Source: Coleophora flavipennella (lineage: Eukaryota > Arthropoda > Insecta > Lepidoptera > Coleophoridae). From it: 64,000 bases of DNA. Location of the stretch: the NCBI GenBank assembly GCA_947284805.1, contig OX369267.1, positions 16,180,382-16,244,381 of the forward strand, read 5' to 3'. Positions 22,348 to 34,165 of the stretch are shown here, piece after piece. Both the position numbers and the translations under genes were made by a program. A model generated the notes under the pieces. The model did no database searches. It was not told where the DNA came from and saw nothing but the letters and a program-made list of their open reading frames with translations. Each line of letters opens with the position of its first letter. Positions within the stretch are counted from its first letter, which is position 1.

Positions 22348-22356
22348 AATAGTACT

Positions 22357-22985
22357 GATAGGTACATATAAGGTATATGTACCTACCAGTACCAAGTACT
22401 ATATATACATATACCTTAACCATTGATGGATAAGAAGGTGCATTATTATTATATAAATTATTATAGTTTTTTTTTCGAAGATTATATCTTATCTTCTTTA
22501 TATCTTCCCTTAAACGTGCTGATATATACTCGTTAACTGTGTAGTAGGAATCATTTTTGAAAAAGTATTTGATCTTCTTTTCAATTTGTTACCATTTACA
22601 AAGTTTCATCAAAATCGTTAATGACGTTTTTTTGAGAATTTTGCATTTTTATTTTTTTGTTTTCGGTATGTCAACTCTCTTAAATTGTAAACCAGCGAAA
22701 AGCTGCTTAGAATAAATAAATAACAAAAGAAAGATTTACAAAGAAATATGAACCTTAACTTCTAAACTAGGTAGAAATATGTATTTCAAGAGTTAACAAT
22801 TGGACAATTTATAATAAAACACATTATGGCCCAGTGGTAACAGGTTTTTAGAATTCATTTTTGAAGTTTCTAGGAAAACATACTGGTATTATTGAGAATA
22901 GTTACGAGGGACTATATCGACTGGAAACACGATGGCTCCAATTGCATGGCTATTATGATTACTCTCTCAATCATCTCTGTGCAAA
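22357..22985. other. AT-rich unresolved stretch
   Basis: Contains a hairpin GGTACATATA...TATATGTACC at about 22361-22383 and poly-T tracts, but no gene. Confidence 0.35.
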
Positions 22986-23185
22986 AAGCACAACAATCAA
23001 CTGTTCCGTTGCGATGTTAAAGAAATGAACCAAAAATTTTCACGGAATAAAAAGTAGCCTATGTCCTTCCCTGGGACTCAAGCTACCTGCATGCCAAATT
23101 TAATCTAGATTGTTCAAGGTGTTGAAGCGTGAAAAGGTAACAAGCAAACAAATAAACAAACACATTTATAATAGTAGTAAGAATT
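22986..23185 (+). repeat. Dispersed repeat (ACGGAATAAAAAGTAGCC type)
   Basis: Block CACGGAATAAAAAGTAGCC, then CAAGCTACCTGCATGCCAAA and GAAAAGGTAACAAGCAAAC, ending at ATTTATAATAGTAG. I recognise it as a common lepidopteran interspersed repeat, probably Helitron-related, but class is uncertain. Confidence 0.5.
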
Positions 23186-23239
23186 AATTATTTTATTTGT
23201 CTAGAAAAGGAATATGATCCTGATAAAATACTTTGGAGT

Positions 23240-23395
23240 TCGCAAAAGAGAGAGCTCTTGGACCGATGACCTGTGTAGCCGCGGGAAGCCGCTGGATGCG
23301 GGTAGCGCAGAACCGGTCGTCGTGGAAATACTTGGAGGAGTGTTTAGCAGTGGACGTCCTTCGGCTGATATGATGATGATGATGAAAAGAGAAAG
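23240..23395 (+). mobile_element. RTE-type LINE 3' end
   Basis: End of an RTE ORF (TTGGACCGATGACCTG, GCGGGAAGCCGCTGGATGCG, GTGGACGTCCTTCGGCTGAT) followed by (GAT)n, the tail typical of RTE elements. Confidence 0.75.
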
Positions 23396-23399
23396 CTCA

Positions 23400-24060
23400 T
23401 AATGTTTGATTGGCTCTCTTTGGAAGCGCGCGCAGCGCCTTACGACAAAGAGTATTTAGCTACGAGTCGTGTTCGGTAACCGTCGCATCGTCGTCTTTAC
23501 AAACGTCTTACTAGACCTTTTGCATAAAGTTGCCAGAAAAATTCACAGATTTCGTTTTTGACTTTCTTGAATAATTCTTTTTGCACCTTACAGCTCTCGT
23601 AAATATCATATCTTCACAACTCTACGAGATATAAGGGGATCGCACTTTTTCGTAAGCCTACACTGGAGCGAACGAAAAGACATTTCCAATGTCAAAACTA
23701 GTTAACAAATTCAACTAGTCGATCGACTAGTCGACGATCAATAATAAACGGTTTAGTTTCGTTTTGATTTGTCGAATACAAATATGACGACGACCCATCT
23801 CTACTAATAATCCCCGCCCCCAATATACGTATAATTTATTACAATAACTTTTTTTAGGCAGTATCAGTACTTACGCAGTATTTGTAAAATAATGGATTGT
23901 ATATTTTCAAGAGTTAGGTACTAACGTACCTGATACTGCCAAAAAAAAAAGTCATTGAAATAAATTAGACAGCCATGCTGTGCACACTTTCTCGCAAGTC
24001 GCGTAGCCTTCAAGGTCTGGCATACTGAAATCAGTGTTAAAAAATGCACTACCAGTAGCA
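23400..24060. other. Unresolved stretch with an 18-bp palindrome
   Basis: No gene seen. ACTAGTCGATCGACTAGT (about 23718-23735) is a perfect palindrome. A short inverted pair ACTAACGTACCTGATACTGCC / GGCAGTATCAGTACTTACG lies at about 23857-23941. Confidence 0.4.
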
Positions 24061-24188
24061 AAAAACTGGCCAAGTGCGAGTCAGAATGGCACACGAAGGG
24101 TTCCGCACCACAACAACATATGGGTAGGTACGGGATCCTAAAAAACATCAACATTGAAGACATCACGAGACAGACATGCCCTCTCGTA

Positions 24189-24655
24189 TATCTGTCGCCG
24201 TCATCTGGTTGAATCTGCTATTTGATTGAATGACTGGCGCGTTCATGGAATGACGAGATTCAATTGAATCACTAAAGGACAACTCGTCAAGTTGTTGAAT
24301 GTAACGTTTAACGTCTTGACTGAACGTCATTTAGCGAAGTTGTTAAATGGGATATTCCGAATAAAAAATGACGATTTCTTCTTCTGCGAAGCATTCTGCT
24401 ACCCATGGGGGGGAGCCACGGAGGGCTCTTTGACTGTATAATCAATCAAACCTGACCGAACCTAATAACCAGACTGATTTTACGTCCGCTCTGTTCTAAG
24501 GGCTATATTGCAATCAGCTAACTAGTTGGACATTGAGTGACGTTTGTTCAATCAACGTTCGGCCTAGTGTTTCAATTGAATCTCGTCATTTAATGAACGC
24601 ACTAGTCATTCAATCAAATAGCAGATTCAACCAGATGACTGCGACATATATACCA
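24189..24655. mobile_element. MITE with about 80-bp inverted repeats
   Basis: The left arm (TCATCTGGTTGAATCTGC..., about 24199-24285) is mirrored at about 24565-24648. Both ends touch TATA. The interior includes GCGAAGCATTCTGCTACCCA, which recurs in inverse orientation at 44720-44745, so related DNA follows the palindrome there. Confidence 0.7.
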
Positions 24656-24867
24656 GTTACGCTAAACTACCAGGTTTATGATATAGCGTCTCAACTTACC
24701 GAAAGCTAGGTCATAATATATAGTGAGGGCCGCCATTCCTGCCAACGCCGCTGTGATGCGTGGGCAAGGCATAAGGACCAACTGCGGTAGGTCTTGCCGC
24801 CAAGACAGACAGTAAAAAGCAAAAGTTAGTAAGAAAAAATCAAAAGTTAATATTTGTTAGAAAATAT

Positions 24868-25143
24868 GCAGTCTGTGGAAAATTCGGCTTCTTATTTAAA
24901 AAAAAATGGAAAAATAATTATTCTTCATACAAATCGATCAGCTGATTGACCAATTTTGTGAATTTTAGTATCCTCCATACTAAAATTCACAAAATTGTTC
25001 GATCAGCTGATCGATTTGTATGAAGAATATTTTTTTCCATTTTTTTTTTTGAGAATTGACCATAGGTTCCTTGGGGAAAGTTGTTCAGTATGATGAGTAG
25101 AAGCCTCAGTTAACGGGTCCTACACCAATTATTTTACACCCTG
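24868..25143. mobile_element. GTGT-MITE copy with a head-to-head core
   Basis: Right end ...TTTTACACCCTG is followed by TA. The core is a near-perfect palindrome around CCTCCATACTAAAATTCAC, with CGATCAGCTGATCG on the right and its variant on the left. The left end is decayed. Confidence 0.7.
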
Positions 25144-25512
25144 TATAAGTCATTGATCACGTAGCACCTTATCGTGATATATCTACCTACCTAACTTCCA
25201 AGATGTTTAGTTAGCTGCAAGTTACGTAGTAAATAGTCTTTCTGTCTTTATACTTTGCTGCAAGGTAGAAATTCAATAAGGTTCCTAGCGTTTATTTTAG
25301 TATGAACAAAGAATAAAGACTATTTACTACGTATAAGAAGGTTAACTCCGCAAAATCATTTGAATGAATGGCGACTCTTGCTACGACACAATAAAGTGCA
25401 AATTCAGGTCGCACAGCGCTAATTACCTACAATTATATTCACCTACAAGTTGCCTCTCTTTCTATCGCGTGAGTCTTCTCTTCTGACTACTGAATTTGCC
25501 CGTACGCGTTAT

Positions 25513-26695
25513 GCAGCATAATTTAATTAAAATGGGTAATATAATATAACAATGCAGTATTGCTTTCGCTACATTATACGTAGAATTTTTACTCGCAGCC
25601 TAAATATGAATTTCGGAAAGAAAATAAATTTTGGGGTAATATGGAATACTTTTAATTTATAATATTAAAAAATTAGGTAAAGATGTAAACAAATGGATAA
25701 TAAATAATAAATAATAAATATTCTGGGACAAATCACACATGGTCATCTGGCCCCAAAGATGGATGACCGTGGAAATAGACTAATAAAAAATAACACATTT
25801 TAAAATACAAAAAAAAAGGTTAGGTAACGATCGATCGTCCCCCCAGGTATAAAAAATGATAGAATAAATACCTAAAACATAAATGGAGTTAATTTATTTG
25901 GTGTCGAAATTACCCCCCAAAGTTGTAGGAAACACTTTGGGTATACGATACTCTTAATAATTTTAAACACTAAATGCTAAATTGTTAAAGTAAACGGAAA
26001 TAGGAGGTTATGCAGGCCAGCAGCTGCGCTTGGAGGCAGGTAGTAGAATTTTGCAGGGCAGTAGTAGTGCTTGGTCACTAGTGATCACCAATTGGCGTGG
26101 CAGGTCGTAATGCTTGGTCACCAGTAGTAGTTCTTGGTCACCAGTGATAACCAATTGGCGTGGCAGGTCGTAATGCTTGGTCACCAGTAGTAGTGCTTGG
26201 TCACCAGTAATAACCAATTTCGATGGGCCTTAAAATTAGATAGAAGTAAAGGTTCTACTTCCCTTTGGGTAAGCGGCAGGTAGTGCAGAGCGGCGAAATA
26301 AATGCCGGTGGAAGACTCAGCAGTGACCCAGGGTTATAGTGATTCGTACGGGCAGGGTGGAAGACCCTACGAACATAAATAAAAATTTAGTTCGCAACAG
26401 CAACAAATAAAAACGGATAGCTGTCTCTAAACATAAATCACTTACCCCTGTTAAATATAGGAGGTCTTGTTAACAAAAAGAAAAATCACAGCACTTTAAA
26501 ATATTTTTGTCCAAACACACATTTCGACGGTCATCAATTGTTTCTCTCTTGTCAAAAGCTAACAATCATTTTCAAATTCTCTTTTCATAGACGAACAAAA
26601 CCAAAAGAGAATTTAATCATGAAACGCAAGAAAGAAGATCGGCTTGAATCGATACTTTGCGTTTCAAAATACCCACAAACTCACAAAAAAAACTA
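25513..26695 (+). repeat. Left arm of a large inverted repeat
   Basis: Matches 28980-29968 in inverse orientation at moderate identity: TGCAGCATAATT, GCCTAAATATGAATTTCGG, AGGTAACGATCGATCG, a GGTCACCAGTRRTA-rich block, and TTGCGTTTCA at the inner end. It contains a ~62-bp tandem repeat at 26040-26217 (the source of a 69-codon repetitive ORF) and an inserted SINE-C tail at 25704-25772 absent from the other arm. Function unknown. Confidence 0.65.
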
Positions 26696-26702
26696 ATACT
26701 AA

Positions 26703-27293
26703 TCTATATTAAACTAATAATATTATAAAGAGGAAAGATTTGATTGTTTGTTTTAAATAGGCTCCGAAACTACAGGACTGATTTGAAAAATTCTTTCACC
26801 GTTAGAAAGCTACACTATCGGCGGTTGCTATAGGCTATATTATATTTTTTTTTAAATAGGGATCCTTACTAAAATTCAAATAATGTAAACCAATGTGTAA
26901 AAAATGACCTAAAAATTTCTGCAATATCTACAAAAAGTGTAGTCAAAATATCAATCAATCAAAATAATCTATTTTAATTAGGTGCTTACACACACTTTTA
27001 AATAGTAAAAAAAAAATTGTCTACATAATGTCATGATTCAGATTACAGTCTCAGGTAATGGTATTTGTTATAGAATCAACATATATATCTTTGTCATTTA
27101 CATAATCTATTATTTTATAATATCTTCTAGAGCACAAGCATTTTTTGACATGTCTTAAATTTGTTCTCTGACAAACTAGTTACATTTTCTGGAATGTAGT
27201 GTAGTGGTAGTGGTAGTGTAGCGGTAGGGGTAGCGGTAGTGTAGTGTTGTGTAGTGTAGTGTGAGGCAGTATGAAGTTCGCCGGGACAGCTAG
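26703..27293 (+). mobile_element. Helitron, about 591 bp
   Basis: Starts TCTATATTAAACTAATAATA after A and ends GTTCGCCGGGACAGCTAG before T. Includes AGGAAAGATTTGATTG, AGGCTCCGAAACTAC and, near the 3' end, an irregular GTAGT/GTAGG tandem tract (27194-27265), as in the Helitrons at 33010 and 45782. Confidence 0.6.
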
Positions 27294-27299
27294 TATAAT

Positions 27300-27655
27300 A
27301 TACTTTGGCGTAGGTAAATTTTCATGCCCACAGCAACTAGTATCTCATCTGTGCTACTTACAGCGCGGAGTGCGACAGGCCTGGTATATTCTTTCTGGTA
27401 CTGTTCATTGTGTATTAGATACTGTATGGAAACAATGGAAAGTGTAGGTACCTACCTACTATGTCCGATGTCCTACTTATTATTAAGAGATATACATATA
27501 ATAATTAGTAGAAATCAGTCGTTATTGATTCTTTGGCAACTCTTTTTCAACAATAAATCTAACAATTGATTTGTTAATAGCGATTCCACTGATCATACTC
27601 GTACCAAAGTATATATATATATATATATATATTAGTACTAACATTACTCGTACTA
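27300..27655. other. Unresolved stretch with (TA)n
   Basis: Contains (TA)n at 27609-27632 followed by TTAGTACTAACAT, the TA-rich end of a Cac-type element without the rest. No gene. Confidence 0.4.
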
Positions 27656-27955
27656 TAAAAACCGGCCAAGTACGAGTCAGAACCGTACACATAGGGTTCC
27701 GTACCATCATATTAGATGACGCTAGTTTCTTCACGTTTAAAAAAACACGTTTTTTGTATGGAGACTTTCACTTTTTTAAATTTTTAGTATTTGTTGTTAT
27801 AGCGGCAACAGAAATACATAATCTGTGAAAATTTCAACTGTCTAGCTATCACGGTTCTTGAAATACAGCCTGGTGACAGACGGAAAGATGGACAGACAGC
27901 GAAGTCTTAGTAATAGGGTCCCGTTTTACCCTTTGGGTACGGAACTAACGAAAAA
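27656..27955 (+). repeat. CCGGCCAAG-type dispersed repeat
   Basis: Starts ACCGGCCAAGTACGAGTCAG, continues GGGTTCCGTACC, AGCGGCAACAGAAATACAT, TGTCTAGCTATCACGG, ACAGCCTGGTGACAGACGG and ends near CCCTTTGGGTACGGAAC. A common lepidopteran repeat. A second copy is at 31788-32062, with fragments at 24060-24145 and 42484-42520. Confidence 0.6.
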
Positions 27956-28084
27956 AAGTGTAAATTAAAATAAAGAAAAACAAGTTTAGACTAACTGAAC
28001 AAGTATGTATATATAGGATCGATATAGGTATATGTAATTATTGTCTTTGATGTGTAGGATATTCATGTCATATAGCATATATTT

Positions 28085-28200
28085 TTAACCAACTTCCAAA
28101 AAGGAGCAGGTTCTCAATTCGACTGTATGTTTTTTTGTATGTTTGTTAAGCGATATTTTCATGATTACTTTTTATTCGATGCTGCCAGGTTGGTCCCGTA
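28085..28200 (+). repeat. AACTTCCAAAAAGGAG-type repeat fragment
   Basis: Shares ACTTCCAAAAAGGAGCAGG, CTCAATTCGACTGTATG and GCTGCCAGGTTGGTCCCGTAT with 9755-10090 (inverse) and 43939-44190. Non-coding. Confidence 0.45.
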
Positions 28201-28204
28201 TATA

Positions 28205-28448
28205 CAGGGTGTAAAAAAATTGGTGTATGATCCGTTAACTGGGGGTTCTACTCATCATACTGAACAACTTTCCCCAAGAAACCCATTGCCAATTCTTAAA
28301 AAAAAAATTTGGACCCTCCATACTAAAATGCGCAAAATTGGTCGATCAGCTGATCGATTTGTATGAAAGAGTAAACATTTTTTTTGCGATTTCAGCGAAG
28401 CCGTGGAACTAAAGTTGTTCAGTATGATGAGTACAAGCACCAGTTACC
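28205..28448. mobile_element. GTGT-MITE copy
   Basis: Begins CAGGGTGTAAAAAAATTGG after TA, with AACTTTCCCCAAG, CGATCAGCTGATCG and AAGTTGTTCAGTATGATGAG. The right end is lost. Confidence 0.7.
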
Positions 28449-28575
28449 AAACCTTATTTAAGCGAAAAGGTGAAAATGCTGTAACTAGAAGCAGGCTGCT
28501 ATTAGGGGCGTCCATCTTATAGTTACTTAAAGTCGATCCTAAATCAACTTTTTTATTTTTACACCGTAATTTTAA

Positions 28576-28892
28576 CCGCCTCCGTAGCTCAGAGGCAAAG
28601 TTCACTGGCTTTAAACAGGAGGTCGCGGGTTAGATTCTCGGCGGGGTCAATTGTAAGACTCGGTTTGGTTGGTGGTAGGGCATTTTCTAAGCCCGCCTGG
28701 CTAGCTACCACCATCTTATCTAAGTCTTGCCGCCAAATATCAATGTTGATTTCATTGGTGTGTTCTGGCATGAAGATAAGATAGCCAGTTCCCCATTGCG
28801 TTGGGGAATCTTAATAAGCCCGCTTCCATCTTCGGCAACATCGTCACTTACCTCCAGGTGAGATGTTGTCAAGGGTTCACCAATTGTGAATA
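28576..28892 (+). mobile_element. SINE-B, well preserved
   Basis: Head CCGCCTCCGTAGCTCAGAGG with A box TAGCTCAGAGG; the B box is mutated (GGTTAGATTCT). The body is intact to AGGGTTCACCAATTGTGAAT, then A-rich tail. Confidence 0.8.
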
Positions 28893-28979
28893 AAAAAATA
28901 AATCCATGTATAGTTGTTCTTTCTTAACATAATAATAGTAGTAGTTTACGTATTAGCAATTTAATATATTATTATAAAT

Positions 28980-29968
28980 GAGTAACTTTTGAAACGCAAA
29001 CTATCGTTTCGAGCCGATCTTCTTTCTTGCGTTTCATAATTAAAATCTCTTTTGATCTTGTTCGTCTATAAAAATAGAATTTGGAAATGATTGCGAGCTT
29101 TTGACAAGAGTGAAAACAATTGAGGAGTGTTGACCGTCGAAATAGGTGTTTTCAATATAAATATTTTAAAAGTTTTGTGAGTTTTCTTGTTATTTTCAAG
29201 ACCTCCTATTTTTAACTGGGGGTCTTCCACACGGTCCGAACAAATCAGCATACTACTACTATACCCTGGACTATTGCTAACTACGCCGATCTGCAACTGC
29301 CTGCCGCTTACCCAAAGGGAAGTGGAACTTTTGTTTATACCTAATTTAAGGCCCATTGGAGTTGATTGTTACTGGTGACCAAATACTATTACTGGTGATC
29401 AAGTATTACGACCTGCCCGCCCCTTTTTGTTGTCGCTAGTGACCAAGCATTACTACTGCCCGACAAGGTTCTGCTGTCGTCCTCCAAGCACAGCTGCTGG
29501 CCTGCGTGTTCTCCTGTCTTCCGTTTACTATAACAATTTTGCGTTTGATTTAAAATTTATTAAGAGTATGGTACACCCAAAGTTTTTTTACCTACAACGT
29601 TATGGTGTAATTTCGACACCCAATAATTGAACTCGATTTACTTTTTTAGGAATTTATTAGATCATTTTATACACCCGGGGGGAAGATCGATCGTTACCTA
29701 ACCTTTTTTTTATATTTTAAAATTATGTAATGTGTTGTTTTTATATTTAGGTTATTTCCACGGTCATTCACTCTATACACCTTTAACTTATCCTCTGGTT
29801 TATATCTTTACCCAAATATTTATAATCTTAAAAAATAAAAGTGTTCAATATTACCCCAAAATTTATTTTCTTTCCGAAATTCATATTTAGGCTGGGAGTA
29901 AAAATTCTACGTATCATGTAGCATCTCTATTATATTATTTAACCCCTTTTAAATTCAATTATGCTGCA
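28980..29968 (-). repeat. Right arm of a large inverted repeat
   Basis: Inverse partner of 25513-26695, starting at TTGAAACGCAAACTATCG and ending at AATTATGCTGCA. Both arms carry a hairpin formed by TTGCGTTTCA and TGAAACGCAA. Between the arms lie a Helitron, a CCGGCCAAG repeat, a MITE and a SINE. No transposase is seen. Confidence 0.65.
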
Positions 29969-30138
29969 CTATGTTCTAACTTTCACTCTTTCTTCTGTCA
30001 TCGTGTGGCACAATTAACCGTGCTATCCAAGGGATAGACGGCGGTTGCCTGGTGTTCCACTTAGCATCACCCGCGGTCACGCGTAGGGCATTTATATTTA
30101 CACCGACGGACGTTTGCAACGCGACCTTCATATACACG

Positions 30139-30312
30139 TCTGGAATCAGATGTGCAGGTTTTCTCAAGATGTTTTCCTTCACCGTTAAAACAATCGGTAA
30201 GTATATGTACGTAAGTTTTGAAAACTCATTGGTACATTGGCCATCCGGATTTGAACCCGGCACCTCTGGTATCAGGACCGAGTCGTTACAGGTTGAGCCA
30301 TAACGCGTTCAC
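30139..30312 (-). mobile_element. SINE-A-related copy with a different tRNA head
   Basis: Body CAGGTTTTCTCAAGATGTTTTCC matches SINE-A. The minus-strand head has GGGTTCAAATCCGGATGGCC and TTATGGCTCAACC, a B-box-bearing tRNA-like end different from the standard one. Confidence 0.6.
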
Positions 30313-30830
30313 TGAAATCATTTTTTCTTCAACGAAAGCTTAGAGCATACCAATTAAAAGGAAAAACTACGAGTAGCTCTATCTATCGGAATTTCACCTA
30401 TAAACAACTCCGCCTTCATTCATTGACCATTGACTTTTACCTTCCTTTTTACCGAGTACACAGCTGCACCGGTAGATGGCGTTAGTAATTGATTTATTTA
30501 TATACGTGGCGCGAAAGTTTATATTTTTTGGACGTGCTGCTACATGAATTATGGATGTTTTGCTTTAGCTGTGGCTTGTTTTGAGTTCGTGTCTTGGTTA
30601 ATTTATTTCGCACTAAATAAGTCTTCTTTGAAGGTGTAAAACTTAAAATTTGTTTCTATCGTAAAATTTTATGATATAATTTTGTTAAATTTTTTTTTGG
30701 CATTTCGATGTTTCGTGCGGAAACAGATGTCGATGCCACACGTACATCATGACTTTATACCTCTTCTCTCCATTCTGTCACCGGAAGACCAAGTTAGGGG
30801 GTGATTCCACCCCTTTCCCGTTGATGTTCT
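30313..30830. other. Unresolved stretch
   Basis: No repeat recognised apart from short AT tracts. No ORF of interest. Confidence 0.35.
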
Positions 30831-30879
30831 ACCTTGCTTCATAGTTTCATTCGCGCGAACGGCCAAGGAGAAGAAGGTC

Positions 30880-31045
30880 TTTGTTCTACGATTCGTATAA
30901 TTTAGGAATCTTTAAGGCGAGTGTGAACAGGTAATATTTGAAATTGCTTGTTACATCCTTGACTGCATTGGCTCTTACTAACAGGTGAGGTGCAGCCAAA
31001 CGCATTCGATTTTTTGTATTAAAAAAGCACGAAGTCGCGAGCAAC
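30880..31045 (+). mobile_element. LINE 3' end (decayed)
   Basis: GGCGAGTGTGAACAGGTAATATTTG and CTTACTAACAGGTGAGGTGC match the LINE 3' UTR best seen at 56018-56130 (AGTGAATAGGCATTATTTAAG, CTTACCAACAGGTGAG). Confidence 0.55.
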
Positions 31046-31059
31046 AGTCAGTTATGTAC

Positions 31060-31785
31060 AAAAAATCTCAAAAAGTTTTCAATGCAATGTTCTAATAATC
31101 CACTCTACTATGCAGTGGCGGCGTAGCAAGGGTTGGCACGTGGTTGGCACCCGGGGAGTTTTTCTATCAAGCACCTAGTTTTTCTATCAAGCACCTCCAA
31201 AATTAAAGAAAACAACCAAGGCCGTGGTCAGAGTTTTTCCTCCTTTTTTTTTGGTTTCTTCTCTCCGGCTTCCAAAAGGGCGGAAAAAGCAAAGGAAACT
31301 ATGACCATACAGCCTAGTCTGTCGTATTTTAGTTTCCTTACTAGTTTTTTAATTTGTAATGCTAGTGCCCGTGCATTACAAATCATCTCTGAAGTTCTTG
31401 ACAGCATTTGCAGCAGCCTAATTCTGAGGTGGAACACCCAGTTGCTGTTGGGCGTCTATAAAACTGCACCCAGAGCAAGTTGGGTTCTCACGTCCTCCTT
31501 CGTTTTATTTTTACTTGTTCTCCACATTGCATGAGTGCACTAGACGATTTTCTCCAAAATGCACCACTTCTTGAACAAAATCCTAGTAGAAAACAATGAA
31601 AAAACAACAAAATAAAACTACGAATGCGTCTACCACAAATCCCGCCAAAAACTCAATTTTCCTCCATAGCAACCAAGTAACAAACCGCGGCTCCATAGCA
31701 ACCAAGTCAGTAACTTTTATATCAGATAGGCTAAGACTCCAAGGTCGTACAGCCTAACCGCAAGGCCGAAAGCAAAAAAATAAAA
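31060..31785. other. Unresolved stretch with a small tandem duplication
   Basis: AGTTTTTCTATCAAGCACCT is directly duplicated at about 31157-31197. ORFs on both strands (for example 31133-31534) overlap each other and show no motif. May be old LINE DNA. Confidence 0.35.
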
Positions 31786-31787
31786 AT

Positions 31788-32062
31788 AAAAAAACCCGTT
31801 AAAGTGTGAGTCAGAACCGTGCACACAGTGTTCCGTACCATCATAATAGAAGGCTCTAGTTTATTCACGTATAAAAAAACACGTTTTTATGGAAACTCAC
31901 TTTTTGCAATTTTTAGTAGCGGCAACAGAAATACATCATCTGTGAAAACTTAACCTGTCTAGCTATCACGGTTAATGAAATACAGCCTGGTGACAGACTG
32001 ACGGACTGCGGAGTCTTAGTAATAGGGTTCCGTTTTACCCTTTGGGTACGGAACCCTAATAA
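31788..32062 (+). repeat. CCGGCCAAG-type dispersed repeat, second copy
   Basis: Same order of blocks as 27656-27955 (GTGAGTCAGAACCGT, GTTCCGTACCATCAT, AGCGGCAACAGAAATACATC, GGTACGGAACCCTAAT). Confidence 0.6.
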
Positions 32063-32109
32063 CTTTTAAAAAATATATATAAAAAAACAGAGACGTCATA
32101 ACTAGATGT

Positions 32110-32395
32110 TTCACGTTAAACCAACGGCATTGTGCCCCGACATAGCTCTACTTGATTTTTATCCGACTGCGACTGAAGGAGGGTTATGTTTTTCAAATGT
32201 ATGTATGTATGTATATTTCTATGGTACATTCTGTAGCCTAAACGGCTTGATGGATTTTGGAGTGCGAGGTGTCCTTAGATTCGTCTTGATCCCGCGAGTG
32301 ACATAGGTTACATTTTTACCCGACTGGCCAAAAAGAAGAGTTAAGTTTTTATGAAGTCGGGTTTTTTAATTTTCAATTAATTCGTGTAGCTATTT
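32110..32395 (+). repeat. TAGCCTAAACGGCTTGATGG-type repeat
   Basis: Blocks ATGTATGTATGTATG, TAGCCTAAACGGCTTGATGG, GATTCGTCTTGATCCCGCGA and GAAGTCGGGTTTTTTAATTTT. Another copy at 54525-54775; partial copies flank the 49-bp minisatellite at 40 kb. Confidence 0.55.
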
Positions 32396-32634
32396 TGTTT
32401 CTCTTTGGTCACTTGATCGTCACCGTCAGTCGTGTTTCGATTCAATAATCTTGTCACTGATTCTAAATTCGAAATGATTAGACAACGGTAACAAAGTATT
32501 CGGTTTCACTGCCAAAGCACGCCAATAGAGTTTCACATCAAAAAACTTTTTAACAAAAAATGAAACCGAAAAGAAAGAAACTGTAAAAGCCGACTCAAAA
32601 TTATTTAGGCATAGCATAGACTAAAAATATAGTT

Positions 32635-33002
32635 AAAAAAAACTAAAAAACATGCTTTTGAAGCACATCAAACCAATAAGTGAAAAATAATTCTGAATAT
32701 AAGCTGAATACAATAATGAACGGTAAATACTAGTATTATTGTGAAAAAGCCTGCTCGATATACTTACGAAAAATATGGCACAAAGCGCCCCACGCTTTTT
32801 TCACAATAATACTAGTATTTTTCGTTCACTCATTTTGGTATATACTTACAATTTTTTCCAAAATGAGTAATATAGTGTTCCACCAAGAACCTACAATCAG
32901 AAGTATCAACTATTTTTCGTTCATTATTGTTTTCAGCTTAAATTAAATTATTTTTCACTTCTTAGTTTTGTGTGCTTTAAAAGCGTGTTTTTTAGTTTTT
33001 AT
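32635..33002. mobile_element. Foldback repeat element
   Basis: Outer arms at 32640-32726 and 32915-33000 are inverse (CTAAAAAACATGCTTTTGAA against its complement). Inner arms AATACTAGTATTATTGTGAA and its complement at 32728-32815 are also inverse. Contains TGAACGAAAAATAGTTGATA-type sequence that I associate with a common lepidopteran repeat. Confidence 0.55.
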
Positions 33003-33009
33003 TTAACTA

Positions 33010-33344
33010 CTAGCTGTCCCGGCGAACTTCGTACCGCCTTACATTACACTGCCCTGCCCTACCCTACACTACCCTACACTACACTACACTACCCTACCCT
33101 ACACTACCCTACCCTACATACACTTCACTACACTACCCTACCCTACACTACTCTACACTACCCTACACTACACTACCCTACCCTACCCTACACTACCCTA
33201 CCCTACACTACCCTACCCTACCCTATCCTATCTCTCAAGTTGGATCGAACTGCACATGGTGTGTGAATTTTATTATAATCGGTTAAGTGGTTTAGGAGTC
33301 CATTGAGGACAAACATTGTGACACGAGATTTATATATATTAAGA
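33010..33344 (-). mobile_element. Helitron, 335 bp, with internal GTAGG-like satellite
   Basis: On the minus strand it starts TCTTAATATATATAAATCTC after A and ends TTCGCCGGGACAGCTAG before T. Blocks include TGTCCTCAATGGACTCCTAA and AACCGATTATAATAAAATTC. The middle (33040-33232) is an irregular array of GTAGG/GTAGT pentamers. Confidence 0.75.
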
Positions 33345-34165
33345 TATTTGTTTTTCAACTTTTACTTTGATATGCATTTGATCCTAGCGATCCTGATCAG
33401 GATAATGAGATAAACTTATGAAATTATTTTATTGTCACTAATTCTTGATAAATGTACAAAGTTTAAATTAAATCTGTCCGTTTAAAGTGGCTCAAAATCG
33501 AGTTCAAAGGAATCGATTACAAAAATACAGGTGAAGCCAATAAAAGCGTAATAAAAAGAGTTTATTTCTTAAGAGAGCTTCTACTTACTTTACTTACAAC
33601 TTTGCAATAAAAAAAATACTCGTTCAAATTGATCAGCTGTATACAGCCTTTGCATAGGAATTTTTTTTTTTTCGATTTCAGTAAAGTTATAATTATAATA
33701 ATGAACCCCCTTTAAAAAGTATGCTCAGTTTCACCTGAGACCCTTGTAAATAGTATACTTTCAGTTACTTGGGTCTAATAAAATAAGAACTTAGTACATA
33801 TAAAAAATCTACGATTCCAATTCACCTTCCACACATGCTAAGGTCAAACAGGCTTATCTTGCAGCTACTGTACAGATCTACAGACCTAGTGTCTGCGCGC
33901 ACGCAAGCAAGAGTTCAAGCACAAAATGACCGATTCGCATTGTGACATGTTTGTTATTAATGGTATTTTGACAAAGCCCTATCAGCACTTCTGATTTGAC
34001 GCCCGTGAATTTTTCCATTCCGAAAATTTCACTTCTTGAAAGTATTTCCCTGAGATTCTAATAATTTTTAGAATATTTTCTTAAATTCCCAAGTAAATTT
34101 TTAAACGCAATCCTTGGTTTAGGCCAGAATGATTCACCGAAATCGAGAGAAGTACCTCCTGAAGT
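33345..34165. other. Unresolved AT-rich stretch
   Basis: A decayed GTGT-MITE-like piece (TGATCAGCTGTATACAG, TTTCGATTTCAGTAAAGTTA) lies at about 33595-33700. Otherwise no gene or repeat. Confidence 0.4.

Noticed and set aside
27604..27634. TATA-box promoter in (TA)n
   Set aside because: Simple dinucleotide repeat at a repeat end without other promoter signals.
31133..31534. 133-codon ORF
   Set aside because: Overlaps an opposite-strand ORF, low complexity, no domain or start context.
33040..33240. Interstitial telomere repeat
   Set aside because: The pentamers are GTAGG/GTAGT mixtures, not the insect TTAGG, and lie inside a Helitron.
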